Shown here: piece after piece, positions 1 through 9,605 of the stretch
Layout of the letters: each line of letters begins with the position of its first letter
How positions within the stretch are numbered: the stretch's first letter is position 1
Assembly: GCF_009177095.1 (NCBI RefSeq)
Contig: NZ_AP021861.1
Location: forward strand, 5,872,501 to 5,936,500
DNA length: 64,000 nt
Direction: 5' to 3'
Origin: Lacipirellula parvula
GTDB taxonomy: Bacteria; Planctomycetota; Planctomycetia; Pirellulales; Lacipirellulaceae
Position numbers and translations under genes: made by a program
The notes under the pieces: generated by a model
What the model saw: the letters and a program-made list of their open reading frames with translations, nothing else
Told to the model about the DNA's origin: nothing
Databases searched by the model: none

Positions 1-1410
1 GCCGCCTCGCAGGCCGCGGAACCGTCGCGCCCGAACATCGTGATGGTCTACGTCGACGACGCCGGCTACGCCGACTTCCCGTTCTTCGCCGACGATCACC
101 CGCGCACGCCGAACATCGACCAGCTCTGCCGCGAAGGCGTGCGGTTCACGCAGTTTTACGTGAATGCCCCAATCTGCTCGCCGTCGCGCGTCGCGATCAC
201 GACAGGTCAGTACCCTTCGCGGTGGGGCATCACGACGTTTATCGCTTCGCGGAAAGAGAACGAAGTCCGCGGCATCCCGAATTGGCTCGACCCCGCGGCG
301 CCGACGCTCGCCCGCTCGCTGCAGTCGGCGGGCTACACGACCGGTCACTTCGGCAAGTGGCACCTCGGCGGCGGCCGCGACGTCGGCGATGCTCCGCTGA
401 TCACCGAGTATGGCTTCGACGAATCGCTAACGCAGTTCGAAGGCCTCGGCGATCGTCTGCTGCCCTTGCTTGATGATCACAATGGCGAGAAATTGCGGAA
501 GCTGCAACTTGGCCAAGCAAGTGCGAAGCTCGGTCGCGGCAAGGTCGAGTGGATCAACCGTAGCCAGCAAACGGGCAAGTACGTCGGCCGAGCGATCGAA
601 TTCGTTGAGCAGGCCGAAGCCAACGGCAAGCCGTTTTACGTCAACGTCTGGCCCGACGACGTCCACACGCCGCTGCATCCGCCGGAGAAGGTGTCGAGCG
701 ATTCAAGCAAGCGCGAGCGCTATCTCGCCGTACTCGAAAACATGGATCGCCAGCTCGCTCCGCTATTCGATCGCATTCGCAGCGACGACAAGCTGAAGAA
801 CAACACGCTGATTCTCGTCGCCAGCGACAACGGCTTTGAGCCTGGCGCCGGCCATGGCGGTGAGCTGCGCGGCTCGAAGGGGATCCTTTACGAAGGGGGT
901 ATCCGGGCGCCGCTAGTGGTATGGGGACCTGGACTGCTTCATCAAGAAGCGATCGGCGGCGAAAACAATAAGACGGTGATCTCTTCCATCGACGTCGTCA
1001 CGTCGCTGCTCACGCTCGCGGACGCTTCCCCGCCTGCAGAGACCGCGTTCGACGGTGAAGACCTCAGCGCATCGCTACTCGGCAGCGAGCAGCAAATGCG
1101 CAACGGAACCCTCTGCTGGATTCGCCCGCCGTCCGCGAAAAAGAAGCGAAATCCAGGTCGGCCCGATCTGGCGATCCGCGACGGGCAGTGGAAACTGCTC
1201 GTGAAATTTAACGGCTCAAATCCCGAGCTGTTTGATATCACGGCTGACCCGTGCGAGCAGCACAATTTGGCGCAGCAGCATCCCGAGCTCGTGGCGTCGC
1301 TGACGAAGAAAGTTCAGCGTTGGCGTCGCGACGTTGAAGGGGATGGCCGCACAAAGGTATCTGCGGCTGCTCTTTCAGCATCTTCTTCCGCAACCGCGGC
1401 GACTCCGTAG
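1..1410 (+). CDS. Sulfatase (formylglycine type), 5' end outside window
   Basis: Arylsulfatase-family hydrolase that would remove sulfate esters, probably from polysaccharides. The reading frame is open from base 1 and already contains the RPNIV...VDD metal-binding start of the fold, so only the signal peptide and extreme N-terminus are missing. The CSPSR signature (Cys codon near base 175) is the site converted to formylglycine by a sulfatase-modifying enzyme. A GKWHLGG block and a SDNG metal-binding block follow in the usual order. The C-terminus ends in an Ala/Ser-rich tail. A second sulfatase follows 108 bp downstream on the same strand, so the two may be co-expressed. Substrate cannot be told from sequence. 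Confidence 0.93.
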   Translation, partial: AASQAAEPSRPNIVMVYVDDAGYADFPFFADDHPRTPNIDQLCREGVRFTQFYVNAPICSPSRVAITTGQYPSRWGITTFIASRKENEVRGIPNWLDPAAPTLARSLQSAGYTTGHFGKWHLGGGRDVGDAPLITEYGFDESLTQFEGLGDRLLPLLDDHNGEKLRKLQLGQASAKLGRGKVEWINRSQQTGKYVGRAIEFVEQAEANGKPFYVNVWPDDVHTPLHPPEKVSSDSSKRERYLAVLENMDRQLAPLFDRIRSDDKLKNNTLILVASDNGFEPGAGHGGELRGSKGILYEGGIRAPLVVWGPGLLHQEAIGGENNKTVISSIDVVTSLLTLADASPPAETAFDGEDLSASLLGSEQQMRNGTLCWIRPPSAKKKRNPGRPDLAIRDGQWKLLVKFNGSNPELFDITADPCEQHNLAQQHPELVASLTKKVQRWRRDVEGDGRTKVSAAALSASSSATAATP

Positions 1411-1518
1411 TGTTTAATTCTTGCGACCTCTCGATCGATGACGAGAGCGCCGCAAGATGCTCACTCCCTGAGTCCACACTCGCTTTCCTTCGTCAGGCTT
1501 TGCACCCTGCTAGGCGCC

Positions 1519-2925
1519 ATGAAACGCACGTCACTGCTCGTCGCTTCGCTGGTAGTTCTGTCGCTGACGGCGCCAATCGCCGCAGCGGCTGACGCGCCGC
1601 CCAACGTCGTCTACTTCCTCGTCGATGATCTCGGTCGCAACGACTGCGGGTTCATGGGCGGCAAAGAAATCAAGACGCCGCAAATCGACGAACTGGCCGC
1701 TGCCGGCGCGAAGCTCGACGCCTACTATGTGCAACCAGTTTGCAGCCCGACCCGTGCAGCGCTGCTGACTGGCCGATATCCGATGCGACACGGCTTGCAG
1801 GTCGGCGTCGTAAAACCGTGGGCAAAGCACGGACTGCCGCTCGACGAACGCACGATCGCCGACGACCTCAAAGCGGCCGGTTACGCGACCGGTATCTTCG
1901 GTAAATGGCATCTCGGCCATTTCTCTAAAGAGTATCTGCCGATGCAGCGCGGCTTCACGCGGCAGTACGGCCACTACAACGGCGCGCTCGATTACTTCAC
2001 ACACGAGCGCGACGGCGGGTTCGATTGGCACAGCGATGGGAAAACCTGTCGCGACGAAGGCTACTCGACCGCGCTTATCGGCGAGAAGGCGGCGGAGTTC
2101 GTCGCGCAGAACGCCGGCAAGCGGCCCTTCTTCGCGTACGTACCGTTCAATGCGGTTCACTCGCCTTACCAACCGCCGAAAGGGGGAGTGGATGCCTATC
2201 CGGAACTTAAGGGCCAGCGGCGCAACTACGCCGCGATGCTGACCGCCACTGATGCGGCGATCGGCGAAGTCGTCGCCGCCGTCGTTAAGGCGGGCGTCCG
2301 CGACAACACGATCTTCATTTTCTCCAGCGACAACGGCGGCCCCAGCCCCGGCCGCATCACCGACAACGGCGCTTACCGCGGCGGCAAGGGAGGCCTGTAC
2401 GAAGGCGGCGTCCGCGTCGCCGCGTTCGCGACTTGGCCGGGGCACATTAAACCAGGTTCGACGATCACGGAACCGCTCCACGCCGTCGACTGGCGGCCGA
2501 CGCTCGATAAGCTCTGCGGCGCCAAGCCGACGAGCGACCAGCCGCTCGATGGCCTCGATGTTTCTTCAACGCTCACGGCCGGCGCTCGGTCGCCGCACAA
2601 GGCGATCTTGTTGAACACCACGGCATCGGCCAGCGCGATCCGCGCGGGGGATTGGAAGTTGATCGTCCGCGCTGCAACCGCGCTGCCGAACGGCAAAGGG
2701 AAAAAGGGCAAGCGAGCCCAGCGCCTCGGCCAAGAGGAAACGGAACTCTTCAATCTGACCGACGACCCCTACGAGCAAAAGAACCTCGCGGCAGAAGAGC
2801 CCGCGAAGGTCGCGGAACTGCGCGAGCAACTAGATCGATTCGCGAAAGAAGCTGTCCCGCCGCAAGCGATGCCGAGGCCCGCGTCATACAAGGCGCCGGC
2901 AATTTGGGGCGACTTCGGCGGATGA
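1519..2925 (+). CDS. Secreted sulfatase
   Basis: Second formylglycine-type sulfatase, 468 residues from the ATG at 1519. I chose this start because it begins a clear signal peptide (MKRTSLLVASLVVLSL, ending AAA-AD) directly before the PNVVYFLVDD fold start; the frame is open further upstream but that stretch does not look coding. Motifs in order: VDDLG metal site, CSPTR formylglycine site followed by LTGRYP, GKWHLG, and SSDNGG near the middle of the chain. A basic KGKKGKR insert lies near the C-terminus. Likely exported to periplasm or surface. It sits between another sulfatase and the PSD1/DUF1501 pair, a common planctomycete neighbourhood for polysaccharide use. Substrate unknown. Confidence 0.94.
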   Translation: MKRTSLLVASLVVLSLTAPIAAAADAPPNVVYFLVDDLGRNDCGFMGGKEIKTPQIDELAAAGAKLDAYYVQPVCSPTRAALLTGRYPMRHGLQVGVVKPWAKHGLPLDERTIADDLKAAGYATGIFGKWHLGHFSKEYLPMQRGFTRQYGHYNGALDYFTHERDGGFDWHSDGKTCRDEGYSTALIGEKAAEFVAQNAGKRPFFAYVPFNAVHSPYQPPKGGVDAYPELKGQRRNYAAMLTATDAAIGEVVAAVVKAGVRDNTIFIFSSDNGGPSPGRITDNGAYRGGKGGLYEGGVRVAAFATWPGHIKPGSTITEPLHAVDWRPTLDKLCGAKPTSDQPLDGLDVSSTLTAGARSPHKAILLNTTASASAIRAGDWKLIVRAATALPNGKGKKGKRAQRLGQEETELFNLTDDPYEQKNLAAEEPAKVAELREQLDRFAKEAVPPQAMPRPASYKAPAIWGDFGG

Positions 2926-3265
2926 TCAATCCTTACTGGCTTTTTCGCAATTTTTCACGACATTTCGAAATAGCGCGAAATTCCCCTCCATTCAAGCTGC
3001 TGGACCCTGCATTTATGCGCATTTGGAATAATTTCAGTAAGGCGCAAGTGTCGACGCGCGTCGCCTGCGTGCGATTTGCTAACGCCGCGCGCCGTTTCTA
3101 AACGCCTGCGATCGATTAGAATGAAGACTACACCGAACTGGCCGATCACGGCCTCCTCGGGAACAATGGTGACGTGAACGAATCGCGGTTGCGCCGTCTT
3201 ATCAACCTCTCTCATCGACTCGTTCGCTTCACGCTGACAACTAGCCGCTAGCTTGCTTGGGTGTC
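2926..3265. other. Intergenic region upstream of the PSD1 gene
   Basis: About 340 bases with no convincing gene. A TAGAAT hexamer near 3116-3121 is a possible -10 element for the downstream PSD1/DUF1501 pair; no good -35 or Shine-Dalgarno site was seen. Confidence 0.35.
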
Positions 3266-6200
3266 ATGGTACGTTTTCATCTTGCTTCGATGTCCGTCCG
3301 CTCGCATTTTCAACGCAGCCATTGGCCGCTGGGGCGTCACGCGTGGGCGCTAGCGTTCGGTTGGATGATGCTGGCCGCAGCCAGCCACGCTGCGGAAGCG
3401 CCGCTGGAATACAACCGCGACGTGCGGCCGATCTTGATCGACGCCTGCATCTCGTGCCACGGCCCCGATAGCGCCTCGCGGCAAGCGGGCCTGCGGCTCG
3501 ACCGCCAGGCCGACGCCGTCGAGGCGGCGGCAATCGTCCCGGGCGATCCCGATTCCAGCGAAATGATTCGCCGCATCCTCAGCGAGGATGAATCGGAGGT
3601 CATGCCTCCGCCGGAAACGAAGAAACATCTCACCGACGAACAGAAGGCGACGCTCGTTCGCTGGATCGAGGAAGGCGCCGAGTACGAGGCCCATTGGTCG
3701 CTAATCACCCCGACGCGGCCGACTCCCCCGACCACGGCACAGCAAGCGGACTGGATTCGCAATCCCATCGATGCGTTTGTGCTCGCCAAGCTGCAGGCGG
3801 CAGGACTTGCACCAGCTCTCGAAGCCGATCGCCGCACGCTCGCTCGTCGCGTCGCGCTCGACCTCACCGGTTTGCCGCCAGCTCCTGAGCAAGTTGAAGA
3901 GTTCATCGCCGATGAATCGACCGACGCCTACGAAAAGTACGTCGACCGGTTGCTCGCCTCGCCGAAGTGGGGCGAACATCGCGGCCGCTACTGGCTCGAC
4001 GCGGCTCGCTACGGCGACACGCATGGCATCCACATCGACAACTATCGCGAGATGTGGTCGTACCGCGATTGGGTGATCAAGGCGTTCAACAAGAACATGC
4101 CGTTCGATCAGTTTACGATCGAGAACCTCGCCGGCGATTTGCTGCCCAAACGCTCGCTCGATCAGCAGATCGGTTCCGGATTTAATCGCTGCAACATTAC
4201 GACCAGCGAAGGTGGCGCCATCGACGAAGAGTACGCCGTCCTCTACACGCGCGATCGTACCGACACGACCGCTCAGGTTTGGCTCGGCCTGACGGCTGGC
4301 TGCGCGGTTTGCCACGACCACAAGTTCGACCCGCTCTCGCAGCGCGAGTTCTACGCGATGTCGGCGTTCTTCAACAACACGACGCAAGCGCCGATGGACG
4401 GCAACGTGAAAGATACGCCGCCCATCGTGATGGTGCCGCTGGAAGCCGATCTGCCGCGGTGGGACGAGCTGCAGGGCCTCGTTCCCGCCGCGGAACAAGC
4501 CGTCGCCGCTCGCCGCGACGGGGCGCGGCCGGCATTCGACGAATGGCTCGCCAAGTCAAAACGCGAAGACGCCGAGTGCTGGATTCCCTCGTCCGGCCTG
4601 CACCTGCTAGCGCCGCTCAACGACGGCGGCGATGAAGTCTCCTACACGCTCGATGGCCAGAAGACTTCGGTCCCGCGCAACGCCACCGTCGAGTGGCGAG
4701 ACGGTAAGACCGGCGCGAAGGCCGCTTACCTCAACCAAGGTTCCGCGCTCGAGGTAGCGAAAGCTGGCGATTTCGAAGGCGACCGCCCGTTCTCGACCGC
4801 GGCGTGGGTCAAGCTTCCCGGCAACGACGCCAGCGGGTCGATCGTCGCCCGCATGGACGACGGCAAAGACTATCGCGGCTGGGACATGTGGGTTGAAGGC
4901 CGCCGCGTGGGCGCTCACATTGTTCACAAGTGGCCCGAGAACGCGCTGAAGGCCGTCACCAGCGAAGCGTTGCCGGCAGACGTGTGGGTTCACGTCGCCG
5001 TCACCTACGACGGCAGCCGCAAAGCGAGCGGCATCCAAGTTTACGTCAACGGCGAGTTAAAGCCGACGAACGTCCAGGCCGACAGTCTGACGGAAACGAT
5101 TCACACCGAAGTCCCGCTGAAGGTCGGCCAACGTCACGTCACCTCGCCGCTGTCGGGCGTGAGTATTGAAGACGTTCGCCTGTACGATCGCGCTCTTTCG
5201 CCCAGCGAAGCGACCGCCCTCGCCAATGCGTCGCTCTTCGCATCGTTGGTGGCCGCCCCGGCCGACAAGCGCGATGCCGCAAGCGCCGACGCCCTGTTCG
5301 GCTGGTGGCTTGCGAACGTCGACGACGACGGCAAACGCCTCGCCGCCGAGCGCGACGCTCTCACCCGCGAGCGAAACGACATCCAGGCCCGCGGCACGAT
5401 CACCCACGTCATGCAAGAACGCGGCGAAATGGCGAAGGCCTACATTCTCAACCGCGGCGAGTACGATCAGCGGCTCGATGAAGTGCAGCCCGATACGCCG
5501 GCGTTCTTGCCCAGCTTCCCCGCCGATTTGCCGCGCAATCGGCTCGGCTTCGCCCAGTGGTTGATTCGCGCCGACCATCCGCTCACGGCGCGCGTCACGG
5601 TCAATCGATTCTGGCAAGAAGTTTTCGGCCAAGGGCTCGTCCGCTCCGTCGGCGACTTCGGCGTTTCCGGCGAGTTGCCGTCGCACCCGGAGTTGCTCGA
5701 CTGGTTGGCGGTCGACTTCCGCGAATCGGGCTGGGACGTGAAGCGATTCTTCAAGCAAATGGTGATGAGCTCCGCCTACCGGCAGAGTGCGCTGACGTCA
5801 CCGGAGAAATTGGAACTCGATCCCGACAACCGCCTCCTCTCGCGCGGCCCGCGGTTCCGCATGGACGCCGAAATGGTCCGCGACTACGCCCTCGCGGCGA
5901 GCGGCCTACTTTCACCGAAGATTGGCGGCCCGAGCGTGAAGCCATATCAACCGCCAGGCGTCTGGGAAGCGGTCGCGATGATCGGCTCGAACACGCGCGA
6001 CTACCAACAAGATACGGGCGAAGCGCTCTATCGCCGTAGTATGTACACGTTCTGGAAGCGCTCGGCGCCGCCCGCGTCGATGGATATCTTCAACGCCCCG
6101 AATCGCGAGCACTGCACGGTCGTGCGCGAGCGCACCAACACGCCGCTGCAGGCGCTCGTCACGCTCAACGATCCACAGTACGTCGAAGCGGCTCGGCAAC

Positions 6201-6484
6201 TGGCCCAGCGAGCGCTGCTCGAAGCGGCGCCCTCGTTCAAGCATCGATTGTCGTTTGTCGCCAGCCGGCTTCTAGCGAGGCAGTTTACGCCGGAAGAACA
6301 AACGGTCATCGAACAGAGCCTCGACCAGCTGGCCGAGTTTTACGCCGCCAACGCGGCTGAAGCGGAGCAACTGCTGAAGGTCGGCGAAACGAAAGCCGAC
6401 GCCAAGGTCCCGCAGGCGGAACTTGCGGCGTGGACGATGGTCGTCAATGAACTGATGAATCTCGACGAGACTCTCAATAAGTAG
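3266..6484 (+). CDS. PSD1-type protein: cytochrome-like, DUF1549, LamG-like, DUF1553
   Basis: Large secreted planctomycete-type protein, about 1070 residues. Domains in order: a signal-anchor near residues 20-40; a cytochrome-like segment with one CISCHG haem-binding motif and a MPPP block; DUF1549 (conserved GEHRGRYWLDAARYGDTHG region and a GCAVCHDHKFDP motif with a further CxxCH); a concanavalin/LamG-like region around residues 490-650; and DUF1553 (RVTVNRFWQEVFG, NTPLQALVTLNDP). Such proteins are paired with DUF1501 proteins in planctomycetes and are linked, without firm biochemistry, to extracellular polysaccharide breakdown. The DUF1501 gene follows 12 bp downstream. Start could be the ATG at 3266 or 3290. 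Confidence 0.92.
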   Translation: MVRFHLASMSVRSHFQRSHWPLGRHAWALAFGWMMLAAASHAAEAPLEYNRDVRPILIDACISCHGPDSASRQAGLRLDRQADAVEAAAIVPGDPDSSEMIRRILSEDESEVMPPPETKKHLTDEQKATLVRWIEEGAEYEAHWSLITPTRPTPPTTAQQADWIRNPIDAFVLAKLQAAGLAPALEADRRTLARRVALDLTGLPPAPEQVEEFIADESTDAYEKYVDRLLASPKWGEHRGRYWLDAARYGDTHGIHIDNYREMWSYRDWVIKAFNKNMPFDQFTIENLAGDLLPKRSLDQQIGSGFNRCNITTSEGGAIDEEYAVLYTRDRTDTTAQVWLGLTAGCAVCHDHKFDPLSQREFYAMSAFFNNTTQAPMDGNVKDTPPIVMVPLEADLPRWDELQGLVPAAEQAVAARRDGARPAFDEWLAKSKREDAECWIPSSGLHLLAPLNDGGDEVSYTLDGQKTSVPRNATVEWRDGKTGAKAAYLNQGSALEVAKAGDFEGDRPFSTAAWVKLPGNDASGSIVARMDDGKDYRGWDMWVEGRRVGAHIVHKWPENALKAVTSEALPADVWVHVAVTYDGSRKASGIQVYVNGELKPTNVQADSLTETIHTEVPLKVGQRHVTSPLSGVSIEDVRLYDRALSPSEATALANASLFASLVAAPADKRDAASADALFGWWLANVDDDGKRLAAERDALTRERNDIQARGTITHVMQERGEMAKAYILNRGEYDQRLDEVQPDTPAFLPSFPADLPRNRLGFAQWLIRADHPLTARVTVNRFWQEVFGQGLVRSVGDFGVSGELPSHPELLDWLAVDFRESGWDVKRFFKQMVMSSAYRQSALTSPEKLELDPDNRLLSRGPRFRMDAEMVRDYALAASGLLSPKIGGPSVKPYQPPGVWEAVAMIGSNTRDYQQDTGEALYRRSMYTFWKRSAPPASMDIFNAPNREHCTVVRERTNTPLQALVTLNDPQYVEAARQLAQRALLEAAPSFKHRLSFVASRLLARQFTPEEQTVIEQSLDQLAEFYAANAAEAEQLLKVGETKADAKVPQAELAAWTMVVNELMNLDETLNK

Positions 6485-6496
6485 CGAGCTTTTCTC

Positions 6497-7948
6497 ATGA
6501 GTTTTCTGAACGAACTGCGGACGAACGTTAGCCGCCGTTATTTCCTGTCGCAAGGTTCGCACTTGCTCGGCGGCGCCGCGCTCGCCTCGCTCGCAGGAAA
6601 GGCGTTTGGTTCGACGGCGGCAGCGCCCGCGCCAGGGCATGGCCTGCATCTGCCTGCGAAGGCGAAGCATGTCATCTATCTGCATATGGTCGGCGGTCCG
6701 CCGCAGATGGATCTGTACGACTACAAGCCAGTGATGAAGGACTGGTTCGACAAGGACCTGCCCGAGTCGGTCCGCATGGGCCAACGGCTGACGACGATGA
6801 CCAGCGGGCAAACGCGGTTTCCGATCGCCCCGTCACGGTACAAGTTCGAGCGCTGCGGCCAATCGGGCGCGTGGGTCGGCGAGCTGATGCCGTGGATGAA
6901 GAAGCAAACCGACGACGTGCTGTTCATGCGCAGCATGCAGACCGACGCCATCAACCACGAGCCCGCGATCACGTTCATCCAAACCGGCAACCAGGTGACC
7001 GGCCGTCCCTGCCTCGGCTCATGGGCGTCGTACGGCCTTGGTTCGCTGAACGACGACTTGCCGACGTTCGTGGTGATGGTCGCGCGGCCCACGAACACCG
7101 AACAAGTGCAGGCGATCTCCGCACGACTCTGGTCCAGCGGCTTTCTGCCGGGCGAACATGCCGGGGTGAGCTTCCGCACAGCCGGCGATCCAATTCTTTA
7201 CATCAACGATCCGCCGGGAGTGAGTCGCGACGTCCGCCGGACGACGCTCGACGGGTTGAAGACGCTGAACGAAATGAACTATCGCCAACTCGGCGATCCG
7301 CAGACGCACACGCGCATCCAGCAATATGAGCTTGCCTTCCGGATGCAGTCGAGCGTGCCCGAGATGACCGATCTGAAGACCGAATCAGAGTCGACGTTCG
7401 CCCTGTACGGCGAAGCGGCGAAGACGCCCGGCACGTTCGCGAACACCGCCCTGCTCGCCCGTCGCATGGTCGAACGCGGCGTCCGCTTCGTGCAGATCTA
7501 CCACAACAACTGGGACACGCATGCGAACGTCGCCGGCCGGCTACCGGACCAATGCCGCGACGTCGATCAACCTTGCTACGGCCTCATCCAGGATCTGAAG
7601 CAACGGGGGCTGCTCGACGAAACGCTGATCATTTGGGGCGGCGAGTTCGGCCGTACCATTTACTCGCAAGGCGGACTCTCCGACCAGAACTACGGCCGCG
7701 ACCATCATCCCCGCTGCTTCACCATGTGGATGGCGGGCGGCGGCGTGAACGCCGGAACCGTCTATGGCGAGACCGACGACTTCTCCTACAACATCGTGAA
7801 GGATCCGCTGCCGGTCCGCGACCTCCACGCGACGATCCTACACCAACTCGGCTTCGATCACGAACGCTTCACCGTGAAGCATCAAGGGCTCGATCAGAAG
7901 CTAACCGGCGTCCTGCCGGCGCGAGTGGTGCCGGAACTGATTGCGTAA
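6497..7948 (+). CDS. DUF1501 family protein
   Basis: 483-residue DUF1501 protein, distantly related to alkaline phosphatase/sulfatase-fold enzymes. The N-terminus has a Tat-like sequence (SRRYFLSQ, then a small-residue stretch ending before residue 45), so it is probably exported folded. Conserved family blocks include HMVGGPPQMDLYDYKP, the NHEPA region and IIWGGEFGRT with a later GRDHHP. It starts 12 bp after the PSD1 gene stop and almost certainly shares its transcript. The pairing predicts cooperation outside the cytoplasm in carbohydrate use; the exact reaction is not known for the family. Confidence 0.93.
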   Translation: MSFLNELRTNVSRRYFLSQGSHLLGGAALASLAGKAFGSTAAAPAPGHGLHLPAKAKHVIYLHMVGGPPQMDLYDYKPVMKDWFDKDLPESVRMGQRLTTMTSGQTRFPIAPSRYKFERCGQSGAWVGELMPWMKKQTDDVLFMRSMQTDAINHEPAITFIQTGNQVTGRPCLGSWASYGLGSLNDDLPTFVVMVARPTNTEQVQAISARLWSSGFLPGEHAGVSFRTAGDPILYINDPPGVSRDVRRTTLDGLKTLNEMNYRQLGDPQTHTRIQQYELAFRMQSSVPEMTDLKTESESTFALYGEAAKTPGTFANTALLARRMVERGVRFVQIYHNNWDTHANVAGRLPDQCRDVDQPCYGLIQDLKQRGLLDETLIIWGGEFGRTIYSQGGLSDQNYGRDHHPRCFTMWMAGGGVNAGTVYGETDDFSYNIVKDPLPVRDLHATILHQLGFDHERFTVKHQGLDQKLTGVLPARVVPELIA

Positions 7949-7994
7949 CGCAATTAAGCTTCGCAACGCTGGGGACGGAAAACGCGGACTGGCG

Positions 7995-9329
7995 TCAGAG
8001 CGATCCGACCCATCTTTCATACTCATTGCTTTCAGATCCGAAGTAATCAGTGACGATGGCATATGCCCAATCCGAGTCCTCTTCGTGGAGGACGATCGTG
8101 AATTGGAATATTCCGTCTGCATTCACATACGCCTTGCCTGAAATTGCACCGGCAAAGTACACGTACAGTCCCTCGACGTCTCCGTCGTCCGTCACCAATC
8201 CCGTGATGGTTACCTTGTCGTCATCTCGTACGCTGAGCTGCGAACTGAAACTGACGTATGGACCCTGATTCACGCCTCCAAGATCGACGACATACTTCAT
8301 GAATGTCGTCTGCCCCGCGGAATCAGTCGCAGTGACGATAATGGTGCTCAATCCCGTGGCGTTAAGGGCGGGAGTCATGTGAAGCACGCCCGTCACGGTA
8401 TTAATTGACTGGCTCGACCAGATTGATCCGTTCGAAGTCGACGTAATTGTGTAGGTGATGGCGCTATCGGCTGTCTCCGCATCGGCGAAATCGCCCCACA
8501 AATCGAACGCAGCGTCAGCGGCATTGGCGTTGATGTTCACCGCCCGCCAGCCCTTCGACGACGGGGCGTCGTCGGAAGCGCCCACCGGCGTCCCGCTGGC
8601 GTGGCTCTGAGACAAGTGAGCGTTGATCAGGCTCGCATCGCCTGCGGAGATGCTGCCGCTGCCATCGACGTCCGTTAGTGGAGCGTAACCGCTGGAGGCG
8701 GTCGTGAGCCCGCTGCCGGCGGTCGCTGCCGAATAATCCGTCGAATTGACGACGCCGTTCTGATCGACGTCGCCTGGCAGGACGCGAAACTCGAAGGCGA
8801 AATCCCCGCCGTTCACGCCGTTCCCGGACGAATAAATGCTGCTCGACGTCGTCCACTCGCCGTCTAAGGCGTTGTCGTTACGATCTCGAACCGGCAGTAA
8901 CCCGTCGCCGTCGAGTTCCACACGGTAGCCGTTCTTCGGCAGTGCGGCGCTGAGGGTCCATGTCGCGGTCAAGCTTAGCTGGTCGTACTCAAACTTCTCG
9001 ACGCTGACGTGCGCGACTCCAATGCCGGTCAACGACAAATTGCTGGAGAGGATTTGCACGTCTTCGCTGAATTGGAAGATGAGCTTGTCGATGTTCGTCC
9101 ACGGCAACGACGCCATCTGCGACGATGAACCAACCGGCACGCTGTATCCGCCATCGCCTAAATGGCTATCGCTCAGATACTCAACGAACCCCGAACTCCA
9201 AGCAGTGCTGCCAACCTCGAAATCAACGACCGTCGGAGCGCCTGTAAGCGCCAACCGCTGTTCGAGCGATTCAAATCGCAGTCGCGGCGTCGCAGTGTGC
9301 GCGCACGCGCCCCTCAGCCAACTTCTCAT
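7995..9329 (-). CDS. Secreted protein with LEPR-XLL-like N-terminus and dockerin-like repeats
   Basis: 444-residue exported protein. The N-terminus carries FESLEQRLAL around residues 18-28, a variant of the planctomycete LEPR-XLL-type export/processing motif, instead of a classical signal peptide. A middle segment holds two Asp-rich calcium-loop units (DVDQNGVVNSTDY and DVDGSGSISAGDAS), typical of dockerin type I-like repeats. The C-terminal half is Ser/Thr/Gly-rich beta-sandwich-like sequence with cadherin/PKD-like character (VTATDSAGQT). It is the only gene here converging on the DUF1501 gene. Role unknown; most likely a cell-surface protein. Confidence 0.82.
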   Translation of the reverse strand: MRSWLRGACAHTATPRLRFESLEQRLALTGAPTVVDFEVGSTAWSSGFVEYLSDSHLGDGGYSVPVGSSSQMASLPWTNIDKLIFQFSEDVQILSSNLSLTGIGVAHVSVEKFEYDQLSLTATWTLSAALPKNGYRVELDGDGLLPVRDRNDNALDGEWTTSSSIYSSGNGVNGGDFAFEFRVLPGDVDQNGVVNSTDYSAATAGSGLTTASSGYAPLTDVDGSGSISAGDASLINAHLSQSHASGTPVGASDDAPSSKGWRAVNINANAADAAFDLWGDFADAETADSAITYTITSTSNGSIWSSQSINTVTGVLHMTPALNATGLSTIIVTATDSAGQTTFMKYVVDLGGVNQGPYVSFSSQLSVRDDDKVTITGLVTDDGDVEGLYVYFAGAISGKAYVNADGIFQFTIVLHEEDSDWAYAIVTDYFGSESNEYERWVGSL

Positions 9330-9605
9330 GACAAAACTCCACGCCGAGATTCGGCGGCAAGCGGTAAGAAGGCGCGCTCGATGCGACGCCGGTCTACATA
9401 GATAGTTGCAACTCGGCGTCGCAACTGCTCATTCAATTTGCGTACGCTCGGGCAACATTACTTGAATTTAAGAATCTGCCGTCTGCGTCGTGCGAGCTTC
9501 AGTTACTTGCGAAGTCATCGAGAGCGACGGGCAAAACCAACGATTCACCAGCCGTGCGGGAGCCGCGACGGATGACGCGAATCCAGCGCCGCCTGAAGAG
9601 ATGCG

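Noticed and set aside
1531-2481. 316-codon minus-strand open frame inside the second sulfatase
   Set aside because: It mirrors a GC-rich coding region with strong sulfatase motifs on the other strand; the protein has no domain and Arg/Val-rich composition typical of an antisense frame.
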